Below, one piece after another: positions 34,914 through 44,121 of a DNA stretch of 64,000 nt. The number at the start of each line of letters is the position of its first letter. The first letter of the stretch is position 1. The notes under the pieces were generated by a model. The model was not told the DNA's origin and searched no databases. It saw only the letters and a program-made list of their open reading frames with translations. A program made the position numbers and the translations under genes. Source of the stretch: Candidatus Aegiribacteria sp. (GTDB lineage: Bacteria; Fermentibacterota; Fermentibacteria; Fermentibacterales; JCC-6); NCBI GenBank assembly GCA_013138965.1, contig WTBT01000048.1, positions 16,246-80,245 of the forward strand, read 5' to 3'.

Positions 34914-36473
34914 CTATTCAAGTTCCGCTTCAAGTTCGCGGACAAGTTCCAGGCTCTTATTTCTTAGCCTGTCAAGGTGTTCTGCTGACACTGTCCTTTC
35001 GGAGAGCATTATTTCAAGATCCTTCCAGTGACGCAGGAGTCTTCTTGAAATGATAACATCCACTATCTTTTCATCAAGGGCCTCATCGAGTTCCTGGGAT
35101 CCCATGTAGGATCTGGAACCTGTGAGCATTTCGGAAAGCCGGCACCCCATTGCCGTGAGAAGTTCCTCAATATCCTTCACCTCGGATATTTCAGGGGCAT
35201 CGCCGACAATACTGTTCCTATAATGCAGTAATATAAAAATAAATAGTATGAGGAGCAGGAAAACCGCCAGTATCCAGATCAATGAAGAATCACTGTCGTT
35301 ATCTTCCTGAAGTTGTAAATCAACAGACTGGGAATAAATTGGAAATACGGAAAGGGTACACGCCGGTATGATCGCCTGTGTATATTCTTCCCGATCGGTA
35401 TCAAACCATGCGATACTGTCCGGGCCGATAATAACTGTGCCGCTGTCAGAAGGTTCAACCAGTATATACCAGGCGTTCGTATCATGAGTGAGAGCGAAAC
35501 TCCTCCCTGGAAGTAATTCGGCAGGCCCATCTACTGTCAGTTCAGGCGGATCTACCAGTTGTGAGTATCCCGGTCCGGAGACCGAAAGCTGTATGCACCT
35601 CTCCCCTGATGCGCTGTACCCCCTTATAACCCTCTCTATCTGGAAGGATATCCCGGCTGTGATTCCATGGAAGTTTTCAGGTTTATCCATTTCAGGAAAC
35701 GAGTACACGGGTATATTTTTCCCTTCAGTGGAAATGTAATGCTGTGTGGATGGTCGCATGATTCCTCCGGGTACACCTATTCTGCCTCTCAGAACCGGCA
35801 GCGAAAGTGTACAGGTGAACGCGGGTGTAACCTCAAGTGTCGCAAGCCAGGTTCTGTAAACACCGTTCTTGCATCTTACCCATTGCAGTTCCTCAATGTT
35901 CTCAAGAAGGTTTGATGAAGCGTAATTTGAAGGTTCAAGGAAGAGGTCGACTATCTCTGCCTCACGCCTTGTCTTGCAGATGAAGTAGTCGATATTGAAA
36001 GTCTGGCCCGGATAAACCCTTCCTGTAGTATCGATCTCGATTTCCATCCATACTATTTCGTCATGTCGGATTTCCTGAGGTGAAGGCGCTGATACGGTTC
36101 CGGGAATATCACCATCTGCTGTAACAATTATGACAGGACTCTCATAGAATTTTCTGCCTGAGGAGGTAAGTATCAGGGGGCCTATCGTATGGATTCCCTC
36201 GGTGGATGCACTGAAACTCATTAACAGACGGATTTCGGATGATACCGATGTTCCTGCGGGAGTAGAAATGCTTGAGAATGAGTGCATGCTGCTAATGCCC
36301 ATGTACTGCAATCCATCCGAGAAGACAGGTGAGCAGTCTACCGAAGTAAGATCTTCACTGATTACAGTTACCTCGCATAAGAACACCGCACCGGTCTGAA
36401 CGGAGTCCGGAACATTCACTGAAACGTCGGGATCAGTCAGAATCAGGGAAATCAGCAGAAAAATCATTACCAT
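34914..36473 (-). CDS. batD: BatD-like membrane protein
   Basis: The 519-residue protein is exported (hydrophobic leader FLLISLILT) with a long beta-rich extracytoplasmic region. A transmembrane helix near residues 400-425 (WILAVFLLLILFIFILLHY) is followed by a short cytoplasmic helical tail. BatD proteins have this layout and act with BatA/B/C in stress tolerance of the envelope. It is the last gene of the Bat operon and overlaps batC by seven bases. The assignment is by order and layout; sequence identity in BatD is low. Confidence 0.7.
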   Translation of the reverse strand: MVMIFLLISLILTDPDVSVNVPDSVQTGAVFLCEVTVISEDLTSVDCSPVFSDGLQYMGISSMHSFSSISTPAGTSVSSEIRLLMSFSASTEGIHTIGPLILTSSGRKFYESPVIIVTADGDIPGTVSAPSPQEIRHDEIVWMEIEIDTTGRVYPGQTFNIDYFICKTRREAEIVDLFLEPSNYASSNLLENIEELQWVRCKNGVYRTWLATLEVTPAFTCTLSLPVLRGRIGVPGGIMRPSTQHYISTEGKNIPVYSFPEMDKPENFHGITAGISFQIERVIRGYSASGERCIQLSVSGPGYSQLVDPPELTVDGPAELLPGRSFALTHDTNAWYILVEPSDSGTVIIGPDSIAWFDTDREEYTQAIIPACTLSVFPIYSQSVDLQLQEDNDSDSSLIWILAVFLLLILFIFILLHYRNSIVGDAPEISEVKDIEELLTAMGCRLSEMLTGSRSYMGSQELDEALDEKIVDVIISRRLLRHWKDLEIMLSERTVSAEHLDRLRNKSLELVRELEAELE

Positions 36474-37135
36474 ACAGGTCCTGATGGGCGCCCGGTCTTT
36501 CCGGTGTCGGCTGCATCCTCGGGTTGCCGGCTCTCTTCAACCAGGTCCAGTATCGCCTGTGCCTGTTCAGGGGTCATTTCATCTATCTGAGGAGGAGGCT
36601 GGGGCCGTTCTTCGCTCTGATTCTGATCCTGCTGATCGTCGCTCTGGTCCTGCTGATCGTCGCTCTGATCCTGCTGGTTATCGTTCTGGCCCTGCTGATC
36701 ATCAGAGGGTTCGTGGTTTTTCAGCCAGTTGAGCCCTGCTTCGAGCCCGATTCTTTCACATTCAGGTGAGACACCATCGGAGATGTTTTCGATCAGAATC
36801 CTTACAGTGTTTTCTACTCCGCCGTAATCGTCCATCTGTATTGCCAGTGCAAGGTCGGTCAGTGCAACTGCAGAGGCGAGAGTATCTTCTTCAACATCTC
36901 CGGAAACAAGCGAAAGAATTGAATCAGCAGCGGCAGGAGAATCCATCATGAACCTGGAGGCTGCAAGGTTGTATGCTATCCGGCTTCTGTGCGGCATTCC
37001 TGAAAGAAGCTCATTCCAGATTTCCGAGGCCTCAGCGTAATGCCCGTTTATAAACAGCTCTGCCGCCATGTCGGCAAGTTCGGCGGGCGTCGCACTACCC
37101 ACTGACTGAAGGATAATCAGGAGAAGAAGTATCAC
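36467..37135 (-). CDS. batC: BatC-like TPR protein with Gln/Asp-rich repeat
   Basis: The 222-residue protein has a signal peptide, a TPR pair (YAEASEIWNELL, IAYNLAASRF) and a low-complexity stretch built of a repeated SDDQQDQ unit at about residues 155-182. A Pro/Glu tail follows (MTPEQAQAILDLVEESRQ). Such a signal-TPR-linker shape is typical of BatC/E members. It overlaps both neighbours by seven and four bases. Confidence 0.75.
   Translation of the reverse strand: MILLLLIILQSVGSATPAELADMAAELFINGHYAEASEIWNELLSGMPHRSRIAYNLAASRFMMDSPAAADSILSLVSGDVEEDTLASAVALTDLALAIQMDDYGGVENTVRILIENISDGVSPECERIGLEAGLNWLKNHEPSDDQQGQNDNQQDQSDDQQDQSDDQQDQNQSEERPQPPPQIDEMTPEQAQAILDLVEESRQPEDAADTGKTGRPSGPVW
36625..36710. 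repeat. 21-bp in-frame tandem repeat inside batC
   Basis: Units of about 21 bases (tcctgctgatcgtcgctctgg and variants) encode the SDDQQDQ repeats on the minus strand. About four units are present. Copy number may vary between strains. Confidence 0.75.
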
Positions 37136-38121
37136 AACCCCCTCCTCTCCAGGATTATGGCAGCGGTAAAAAACAGAAGAGCAGATAGAAGGAAATACTG
37201 ATACCTTCGAGTTCTGGAAGAACCGCCAGTTGCCAGTTCGCTGTTCTCAGCTGAAATATGTTCCAGAAAAGTCTTCACAACTGAAATGAGATCATCTGTT
37301 CCGGATAGTCGTACGTAAACACCCCCCGTTTTCTCAGCCAGTTCCCGGAGTGATCCCTCTTCCAGTGAAGTTCTGACGGTATCTTCCTGAGCATCAAGAA
37401 GGAGTCCCCCCTCTTCATTGGGGATTGGAACTTCGATGGGGCCGCCGACTCCAACGGTTATCAGGTTCATACCATGATGGTTCGCCTCTTCCACTGCGCT
37501 TTCAGTGGCATAATCGTGAAAACCTCCATCGCTGAATATTATCCCCAGGCTGGCTTCAAGATCCATCTTCGGAAGTGTAGAGACCATCAGATTTACCATA
37601 TCACCGAGCTTGGTGCCTGGAATAATGTCGGTGCTGCTCCATACATTGTCCGGCAGCCGGTTCATCAGAAATTCCCTGTCAAGAGTAAGGGGTGACGCAA
37701 GCCTGGATGAACCGGAAAAAACAACAAGAGCGATGCGTACATCGATAAGTTCTTCTGCAAGCCTCCTTACCTCGCTGGCAGCTCTGGCTATCCTTGATGG
37801 CATTTCATCCATGGAAGCCATGGATTGAGATACATCGAGAGCTATTACAAGGTTCTTGCTTCCCGTTGATGTAATCGCCGATGACCTGCCCCAGGTGGGG
37901 CTGCTGAGAGCTGTTATTGAAAGAGCCAGAGCTGTAATCCAGAGGATTCTGGAGAGAAGCCTGAGAGGTGGAGGAGTTATTTTAACCCTTTCCCACAGAA
38001 CAGGCCTTACGAACAGTCTGAGAAGCTTAAGCTCAGTGTTATGCCATTTTACCCGTAACCACCAGTATATAGGGATGAAAAGCAGCAGAAGCAGGAAGAA
38101 AGGATACTGAAAACCCATCAA
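37132..38121 (-). CDS. batB: BatB-like von Willebrand factor A domain membrane protein
   Basis: The 329 residues have an N-terminal transmembrane pair (FFLLLLLFIPIYWWL and a second at about 60-75), then a VWA domain. The MIDAS signature is VIALDVSQSMASMDEMPSR (DxSxS), with VVFSGSSRLASPLT and IIFSDGG later, then a C-terminal helix (YFLLSALLFFTAAII). BatA/BatB proteins of this type are in the aerotolerance operons of Bacteroides and Leptospira. Overlaps batA and batC by four bases each. Confidence 0.88.
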   Translation of the reverse strand: MMGFQYPFFLLLLLFIPIYWWLRVKWHNTELKLLRLFVRPVLWERVKITPPPLRLLSRILWITALALSITALSSPTWGRSSAITSTGSKNLVIALDVSQSMASMDEMPSRIARAASEVRRLAEELIDVRIALVVFSGSSRLASPLTLDREFLMNRLPDNVWSSTDIIPGTKLGDMVNLMVSTLPKMDLEASLGIIFSDGGFHDYATESAVEEANHHGMNLITVGVGGPIEVPIPNEEGGLLLDAQEDTVRTSLEEGSLRELAEKTGGVYVRLSGTDDLISVVKTFLEHISAENSELATGGSSRTRRYQYFLLSALLFFTAAIILERRGL

Positions 38122-39056
38122 TCACCTACTACTTTGAAGAATCTGTATTTCATAACGTTCGATATCAGCATGAGAATCATGCCTGAAATAAGGAAAAACA
38201 TGTAGGAATCCCTGTAAACGAAAAGTCCTTCTGCAGGCAGTGTTGAAGCCTCAAGGGAGTCAATAGATGAATAAACCTCATCAAGCTGCTCTGGAGATTC
38301 GACGTTGAACAGCCTTCCGCCGTTCAGTTCCGCGATATATGAGAGGGTTTCTATGTCCAGTCCAAGACCGTTTTCCGATAAGGGCTTTCCGATAGCCACG
38401 GTGTAAACCCTCAGACTGTCTCCATGTATTGTATTGATCGCCCGGGCAACAGTTATTGGATCCACCTGGCTGGAGGTGTCCTCTCCGTCGGAGATGAGCA
38501 CGACAACTCTTCTTGATGTCTGTGAATAATTGAAGCCCTTCGCGGCAACCGCCAGACCGGCTCCTATGCTGGTGCCGTCTGGAAGTGTTCCCAGTTCCGC
38601 GTTCTGAATGAATCGCTCCAGTATGGCGTGATCGAAGGTTGGCGGACAGAGCGTTCTGGGCTGGTCGGCATAGATAACCAGCCCTATTCTGTCGTTGGGC
38701 CTGCCATCTATGAAGGTCAGGGCTGCCTTCTTAGCCGCCGCAAGGCGGCTTGGGTAGTAATCTGTCTGATCCATGCTGCCGGAAACATCAAGTGTTATGA
38801 TGATATCCAACCCTTCACCGGCTTCCGGAAGACGTTCAAAACCCTGCTGAGGTCTGGCCAGCGCAATGCAGAGAAGCGCGATCCCGGTCCATTGAAGCAG
38901 AACCGCTGTTCCGGAGCCGGGAGACCCGGAAACGGACTGGAATGAGAATGGTCCGCTGTAAGTTTGTGATGTCACCTTACGTTTGCGAGATAACAGAAAA
39001 GTGAGTGTGAGAAATACAGGGAAAGCCAGGAGGGCCGGGAGGAACTGGAAACTCAT
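38118..39056 (-). CDS. batA: BatA-like von Willebrand factor A domain membrane protein
   Basis: The start is the ATG at 39056, which overlaps the upstream stop (ATGA); a longer frame begins inside that gene. Residues include an N-terminal hydrophobic pair (FLPALLAFPVFLTLTFLL), LLQWTGIALLCIALARPQQ, and the VWA MIDAS IIITLDVSGSMDQTDYYPSRL. VVVLISDGEDTSSQ and a C-terminal helix (FFLISGMILMLIS) follow. The protein is the partner of the next VWA gene. Confidence 0.9.
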   Translation of the reverse strand: MSFQFLPALLAFPVFLTLTFLLSRKRKVTSQTYSGPFSFQSVSGSPGSGTAVLLQWTGIALLCIALARPQQGFERLPEAGEGLDIIITLDVSGSMDQTDYYPSRLAAAKKAALTFIDGRPNDRIGLVIYADQPRTLCPPTFDHAILERFIQNAELGTLPDGTSIGAGLAVAAKGFNYSQTSRRVVVLISDGEDTSSQVDPITVARAINTIHGDSLRVYTVAIGKPLSENGLGLDIETLSYIAELNGGRLFNVESPEQLDEVYSSIDSLEASTLPAEGLFVYRDSYMFFLISGMILMLISNVMKYRFFKVVGD

Positions 39057-39916
39057 TGCCTGTGCCACTCCTCTCTGAGGGTAAGGAGCTTTGACGTAAA
39101 TTTTCTTGCTCTTTCCCGTGATCCGCCCCATGAGGCGTATCTCTGAAGCGTTATCTCCCTGGTAAGCTCTGCTGCGTTATTGGTGAATTTCCTGCCATTT
39201 TTTTCTTTTGCAAGCTGTCTTCTGATCTGGCGCCATGTATAAGCTCTGCTTGAAATACCGAACCTGATGGCAACAGTATCCCTGAGAAGCCGGTCAACAT
39301 CCATGTAATACTCAGGCCACCTGCCCTCGACGAAAGCCTTTGAATTAAGAAGAGCCTGAACTTCATCAAGAGGAGACAGGGATTTCCTAAATACGGAAGG
39401 ATCATCAACAGACGGAAGTTTATTGCGCCTTCTATGGATGAACCAGACCAGAAGCGCAGTAAGAACTGCAGCCACCGATAGAATGAGTGGAAGAAGCAAC
39501 CCGTTCGACGGGGTTCTTCCCCACCTCTCCCAGAAGCTGTGCCTGTGAAGATAATCCTGAGGTAATCCGGGAGGAATAGTGTGAACCAGAGGCGCCGGGA
39601 ACACCGGAACGATCCATGTTGTATCGGGGATTGTTCTGGTAACTACAACAACAGGCGGAGGAAATTCTTTTTCCACTTCCAGCGTATCGGAAACAGCGTA
39701 TACGGGGGGCAGAATAAGCGTGTCCAGTACCATTGGAATTATCGTAATACTGTCACCCCGCTGCTCCAGCAGAACGAAATCATCGGTTACTTCAAAGGGC
39801 CTGGGTACATAGCCTTCGGGAATGGAATAATCAATTGTAACCGGTACCCCCAGAGAGCATTGAAGCGTTTCGATCCCTGAAGTCAGAAGGAATATGCTCA
39901 GCACTCCCAAAATCAT
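39053..39916 (-). CDS. Membrane protein of the Bat/MoxR operon (DUF4381-like position)
   Basis: The 287-residue protein has an N-terminal leader (LGVLSIFLLTSG), a ~130-residue Pro/Val-rich extracytoplasmic part, one transmembrane helix (LLLPLILSVAAVLTALLVWFI) and a cytoplasmic helical domain with EGRWPEYYMDVDRLLRDTVAIRFG. That layout and its place between DUF58 and BatA match the DUF4381 family of MoxR operons. Overlaps both neighbours by four bases. The family call is tentative. Confidence 0.65.
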   Translation of the reverse strand: MILGVLSIFLLTSGIETLQCSLGVPVTIDYSIPEGYVPRPFEVTDDFVLLEQRGDSITIIPMVLDTLILPPVYAVSDTLEVEKEFPPPVVVVTRTIPDTTWIVPVFPAPLVHTIPPGLPQDYLHRHSFWERWGRTPSNGLLLPLILSVAAVLTALLVWFIHRRRNKLPSVDDPSVFRKSLSPLDEVQALLNSKAFVEGRWPEYYMDVDRLLRDTVAIRFGISSRAYTWRQIRRQLAKEKNGRKFTNNAAELTREITLQRYASWGGSRERARKFTSKLLTLREEWHRQ

Positions 39917-40797
39917 CGACGTCTCCGTTTTTTCCTCAATTCAAAGAACCTGCGCAGAGGAAGAACAAGGTTGTCTGATGTGGAAATGCTCACAAGGTCC
40001 AGTCTGTTCTCCCGGCACAGCTCTTCCCTGGCCTTCTGAACCATGCGGACATTATCCGCGAACTTCCTTCTCCAACTCCGGGAACTCGTATTTACGACCT
40101 TCTCGCTGCCCGTCTCGGGATCTCTGAACCTAACTCTTCCCATCATGGGGAGATGCAGTTCTCTTGGATCAAATACGTGTATTCCCACAACGTCGTGTTT
40201 CTGAACAGCAGCTTTCAGGAGCCTGCTGCCCGAAGGGAAGGCAAAATCGCTTATTATGAAAATCAGGGCTCGTCTTTTCATCAGTCTGCCCATGTATTTC
40301 AATGCGTTGTCAAGATCTGCATGGGCTTGTATGTCGGGTACCTGGAGTATACTGCGAACAAGACCCAGGGCATGCTTTCTTCCTTTTTCCGGCGGGATAT
40401 AGTTATGAACTTTATCGGAGAATGTAAGCATTCCGATCCTGTCATTACTCTCCGAAGCGGAAAGAGCCAGAACCGCGGCAACTTCGGCAACTCTCTCAGC
40501 TTTTGTCAGATTCAGCGAACCAAAACGGAGGCTCCCGGAAAGGTCAACGACCAGAAGCACCATGAGCTCTCTTTCCTCGGTGAATACTTTAACGAAAGGA
40601 GTTCTGGTTCGTGCATATACGTTCCAATCGATCCTTTTGGGGTCATCACCTTCCGCGTATGGACGAAGATCGGAAAACTCCATTCCATGCCCGTGGAATA
40701 TGGAAGTGTAATCACCACCTGCCAGCTGCGCCACAAGCTTTCTTGTACGAAGCTCTATCCTTCTGACACGATTGAACAGCGAGTGTACGTTTTCCAT
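39913..40797 (-). CDS. DUF58 domain protein of the MoxR/Bat operon
   Basis: The 294-residue protein has the DUF58 signature EFSDLRPYAEGDDPKRIDWNV and the VWA-like VVDLSGSLRFGS, AEVAAVLALSASESNDR and IFIISDFAFPSG segments. DUF58 proteins sit beside MoxR ATPases and may be a chaperone client or co-chaperone. It ends overlapping the next gene by four bases and begins 13 bases after moxR. Confidence 0.9.
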   Translation of the reverse strand: MENVHSLFNRVRRIELRTRKLVAQLAGGDYTSIFHGHGMEFSDLRPYAEGDDPKRIDWNVYARTRTPFVKVFTEERELMVLLVVDLSGSLRFGSLNLTKAERVAEVAAVLALSASESNDRIGMLTFSDKVHNYIPPEKGRKHALGLVRSILQVPDIQAHADLDNALKYMGRLMKRRALIFIISDFAFPSGSRLLKAAVQKHDVVGIHVFDPRELHLPMMGRVRFRDPETGSEKVVNTSSRSWRRKFADNVRMVQKAREELCRENRLDLVSISTSDNLVLPLRRFFELRKKRRRR

Positions 40798-40810
40798 GAT
40801 TGCAATTCGG

Positions 40811-41803
40811 TTATTTAACCGGGATCCTGTTCATAATTCTGTCCAGTATTTCCTCAACACCGATTTCTTCAGCTTCCGCCTCAAAGGAAAGGATTATTCG
40901 GTGGCGAAGAACGTCGTGCACCACTTCCTTAACAATCGCGGGTTCCACGAATGACTGACCGTACAGAAGAGCTCTGGCTCTCGATGCCGCAAGAAGGCCG
41001 AGAGAACCCCTCGGGCTGGCTCCCACTGAGATAAGATCCTCCAGATCCTTCAGTCCTGCCTGCCTGGGATGACGGGTAGCAGCTGTGAGCCTTACCATGT
41101 AGTCCATGACCACATCTTCCACCAGTACCTTCGCAGCAAGTTGCTGAAGTTCAATAACATCGTCTGTGCTCATGACAGGTTCTACCGATGGAACCGGTTT
41201 TCCTCCGATTCTCTTGAGTATCTCAATCTCCTCTTCGGATGTGGGATAATCAACCTTCAGTTTCATTAAAAACCTGTCCACCTGGGCTTCAGGAAGAGGA
41301 TATGTGCCTTCCTGCTCTATGGGATTCTGTGTCGCCATTACAAAGAAGGGAGAAGGAAGATGATGGGTTTCGCCTCCGAAGGTAACCTGACGTTCCTGCA
41401 TCGCTTCAAGAAGTGCGCTCTGTACCTTCGCGGGTGCCCTGTTGATTTCGTCGGCAAGGATGAACTGAGCGAAAATCGGTCCTTTTCTGGCTTCGAATGT
41501 ACTCGTTTGTGGTTTGAATATCATCGTTCCCGTAATATCCGTTGGAAGAAGGTCCGGGGTGAACTGCAGCCTTGAAAATGTAGCACTGACGCATTTCGAG
41601 AGGGTTCTTGCAGCAAGAGTCTTTGCAAGTCCCGGAACACCCTCGATCAGAACGTGTCCGTCACAGAGCATCGCAGTTATAAGACCGAGACGAAGTTCTT
41701 CCTGTCCGACAATAACACTGGAAAACCTTGACTTAAGGCTATCCAGAAGAGGTTTTGTGGACGAAATGCACTTTTCAAGTTCTTCAACCTGTTCTCTGGG
41801 CAT
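40811..41803 (-). CDS. moxR: MoxR-family AAA+ ATPase
   Basis: MoxR ATPases act as chaperones in cofactor insertion or complex assembly together with VWA proteins. The 330 residues have VIVGQEELRLGLI, the Walker A EGVPGLAKTLAAR, Walker B FILADEINRAPAKVQSALLEAM and sensor ATQNPIEQEGTYPLPEAQVDRF. This is typical and complete. The ATG lies within the end of the phosphomannomutase gene (20-base overlap). Confidence 0.94.
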   Translation of the reverse strand: MPREQVEELEKCISSTKPLLDSLKSRFSSVIVGQEELRLGLITAMLCDGHVLIEGVPGLAKTLAARTLSKCVSATFSRLQFTPDLLPTDITGTMIFKPQTSTFEARKGPIFAQFILADEINRAPAKVQSALLEAMQERQVTFGGETHHLPSPFFVMATQNPIEQEGTYPLPEAQVDRFLMKLKVDYPTSEEEIEILKRIGGKPVPSVEPVMSTDDVIELQQLAAKVLVEDVVMDYMVRLTAATRHPRQAGLKDLEDLISVGASPRGSLGLLAASRARALLYGQSFVEPAIVKEVVHDVLRHRIILSFEAEAEEIGVEEILDRIMNRIPVK

Positions 41804-43154
41804 CTATTTCCCTCCTGGCTTTTCTGATGAAATTTCTTGTTGTGTGTTCATAGTCCTGAAGCCTCTTTTGAGTTCCAGCTTCAAATCTCATAACCAGAAC
41901 GGGCTGAGTATTGGATGCCCTTACAAGGCCCCAGCCATCAGGGAACGTGATCCTGGCGCCATCGGTTGTATTTACAGTAAAATTCTCCCTTAAAAGGAGC
42001 TCAGTTACCTTCCTTACAAGCGCGAATTTTCTATTGTCATCGCAGTCTTCCCTTATCTCAGGAGTAGAGAATACCTCTGGAAGATCCTGAAGGTGACTGT
42101 GCAGCGGTGTGCTGCCGGAAGCGATAATCTCGATAAGTCTTAAAGCCGCATAAAGGGCATCATCGTAACCGTAGTAACGATCTCTGAAAAAGATGTGGCC
42201 GCTCATTTCTCCCGCAAGGAGCGCATTTTTCTCAATCATTTCCTTTTTAATGATGGAATGCCCGGTTGGAGACATGACCGCTTTTCCTCCAGCTTTTTCA
42301 ATTTCAGAAAAGAAAAGTCTTGAAGCCTTAACTTCTGAAATAACCGTTGCCCCCGGATTATGCCTCAGCAGCGCTCTCGCAAGGATTATCAGTATCATAT
42401 CTCCACGGATGACGTCTCCCCTGTCGTCTATTACTCCCAGACGGTCGGCATCTCCATCGAAGGCGAAACCTATGTCGGCTCTTTCCCTTATAACTGTCTC
42501 TCTGAGGTCCGAGAGGTTTTCCTCTACGGTTGGATCGGGGTGATGATTGGGAAAGTCGCCGTTCATATCGCAGTAGAGGGGAATTACACGGCAACCCAGA
42601 TTTCTCAGAATCTCAACGGCTGTATCGCCGCCGGTTCCATTCCCGGCATCAACTACAACTTTGAGTGACCTGTCAAGCGAAAATTCCCCCAGAAGCCTTT
42701 GCAGGTATGGTTTCCTTACTGAAACCTTGCGAGTAGAGGAATCCTGGGATACATCAACGGAATCGGGGACGTTTTCCATTTGCCTTGCGAGATTCTGAAT
42801 GGAATCACCATATATTGTATCATGTCCGAACAATATTTTGAAGCCGTTGTATTCCGGGGGATTGTGGCTGCCGGTAATCATCACTGTAACATCAGGATTG
42901 AGGGTGTACGCGGCAAAATAAGTCATCGGTGTGGTCTGTACTCCAAGATCGATAACATCGCATCCTGCCGAATGAATACCATCGGCAAGCCATTCCATCA
43001 ACATGGATCCGGACTTTCGACAGTCCCTGCCAACAGCGATACGTTTTTGCGCAATTGAACCGAGTGCCCTGCCAAGTCTGACAATAGTGCTTCTGTCAAG
43101 ATCATCAGGGAATATGCCCCTGATGTCATATTTTCTAAAAATGCTGCTTTTCAT
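41784..43154 (-). CDS. Phosphomannomutase/phosphoglucomutase
   Basis: The 456 residues match the alpha-D-phosphohexomutase family. SSIFRKYDIRG is at the N-terminus, the catalytic serine in ITGSHNPPEYNG, the metal loop FDGDADRLGV, the sugar loop GEMSGHIFF and the phosphate loop SNTQPVLVMRFEA (RASNTQP). It interconverts hexose-6-phosphate and hexose-1-phosphate for polysaccharide or lipopolysaccharide synthesis. It overlaps both the histidine-kinase-like gene and moxR, an unusual addition to a Bat operon. Confidence 0.92.
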   Translation of the reverse strand: MKSSIFRKYDIRGIFPDDLDRSTIVRLGRALGSIAQKRIAVGRDCRKSGSMLMEWLADGIHSAGCDVIDLGVQTTPMTYFAAYTLNPDVTVMITGSHNPPEYNGFKILFGHDTIYGDSIQNLARQMENVPDSVDVSQDSSTRKVSVRKPYLQRLLGEFSLDRSLKVVVDAGNGTGGDTAVEILRNLGCRVIPLYCDMNGDFPNHHPDPTVEENLSDLRETVIRERADIGFAFDGDADRLGVIDDRGDVIRGDMILIILARALLRHNPGATVISEVKASRLFFSEIEKAGGKAVMSPTGHSIIKKEMIEKNALLAGEMSGHIFFRDRYYGYDDALYAALRLIEIIASGSTPLHSHLQDLPEVFSTPEIREDCDDNRKFALVRKVTELLLRENFTVNTTDGARITFPDGWGLVRASNTQPVLVMRFEAGTQKRLQDYEHTTRNFIRKARREIDAQRTG

Positions 43155-43957
43155 TCATTATTCCTTAGGGTTTTCAACCCGGGAAGTTCAATGGCGTACC
43201 GGCCTGTGCCTGTCTCGCCGGTGAGCCATCCTCTGTGGGCACTGACTATCTGGCGGGCCAGTTCCACCTCGAAGGCGGATTGTTTTGCGTTGCTCTGCGT
43301 TTCACCCTTGTGTACGATTGTCAGTCTTACGGAATCGTATCCTCCGGTAAGCGTTATGTGAATCATTGAGCCCGAAGTCATGATGCGTGATATCTCTGAC
43401 AGAATATTATCAAGAGCATGCCTGAGATAATACCTGCTTCCGGAAACGAGAACGTTTTCATCAACTGATATCGCCAGAGATACTCCATGCGCTGCAAACA
43501 GTTCATTCCATTCGTTGAGGGTTTCAAACAGCAGTTCATCAAGGGATACAACGGATGATTCGGCGCCATCCGGGAATTGCGATTCATCCGTAAGGTCCAT
43601 GTTCTCAAGGGTTGCCAGTTCCTTCATCACGTTCAGGAAATTCTCGATCTCCTCGATCTCGGCAGTTAGTCTAGCAAGCTGTTCTTTCACAACCGGTGAC
43701 CTGTCCAGAGGTTTTGAAAGTTCTATGGCTGTTTCCCGCACTGATTCCAGGGGTTTTCTCAGGGATACTCCGATCCGTGAGAGCATTTCCGATTTCAGCT
43801 TCTCCAGTTCATCAAGCTCTTCTTTAAACAAACTGAGTTTATTTCTCAGTTCCCCGATTTTTTTCTCGTACGTTATTTTGTTTCTTCTGTACATCTCCAT
43901 GATCATGAGTATTCCCAGGAAGATAAGAAAAACAACATAGACAGGCAGGGTTATCAT
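43151..43957 (-). CDS. Histidine-kinase-like membrane protein lacking the phospho-histidine
   Basis: The 268-residue protein has one N-terminal transmembrane helix (LPVYVVFLIFLGILMIMEMY), a coiled coil (about 28-60), and a HisKA-like helix pair. The H-box aligns as KSEMLSRIGVSLRKPLESV: Val64 is where the histidine should be. The ATPase domain is degenerate too: HALDNILSEI resembles an N-box, but DxGxG is missing (TIVHKGETQS). It probably acts as a scaffold or inactive sensor. The gene heads the phosphomannomutase-moxR-Bat run. Confidence 0.75.
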   Translation of the reverse strand: MITLPVYVVFLIFLGILMIMEMYRRNKITYEKKIGELRNKLSLFKEELDELEKLKSEMLSRIGVSLRKPLESVRETAIELSKPLDRSPVVKEQLARLTAEIEEIENFLNVMKELATLENMDLTDESQFPDGAESSVVSLDELLFETLNEWNELFAAHGVSLAISVDENVLVSGSRYYLRHALDNILSEISRIMTSGSMIHITLTGGYDSVRLTIVHKGETQSNAKQSAFEVELARQIVSAHRGWLTGETGTGRYAIELPGLKTLRNNE

Positions 43958-44058
43958 GTCAGATCAGTTCCTCCAGATCCTTTAAATACGAGGATTTCTG
44001 AATCCGGCCGCGGAAAAGGGAGAACCCGGGGCTACAGACAGTATCCCGAGCATATGCC

Positions 44059-44121
44059 AGGAGGCTGTCCGATAATGCAGCATCGGCATAAGGAACCATG
44101 CCCATTATCGGACAACCTCCT
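44059..44121. mobile_element. MITE-like element, copy B (63 bp)
   Basis: AGGAGGCTGTCCGATAATG and CATTATCGGACAACCTCCT form the termini, 19 bp with one mismatch. Bases 44059-44098 match 14583-14622 in reverse complement over all 40 bases. The right end provides the TAG stop codon for the TPR gene that starts at 46057, just as copy A does for the deacetylase. As RNA the element would fold into a long hairpin. Confidence 0.75.
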
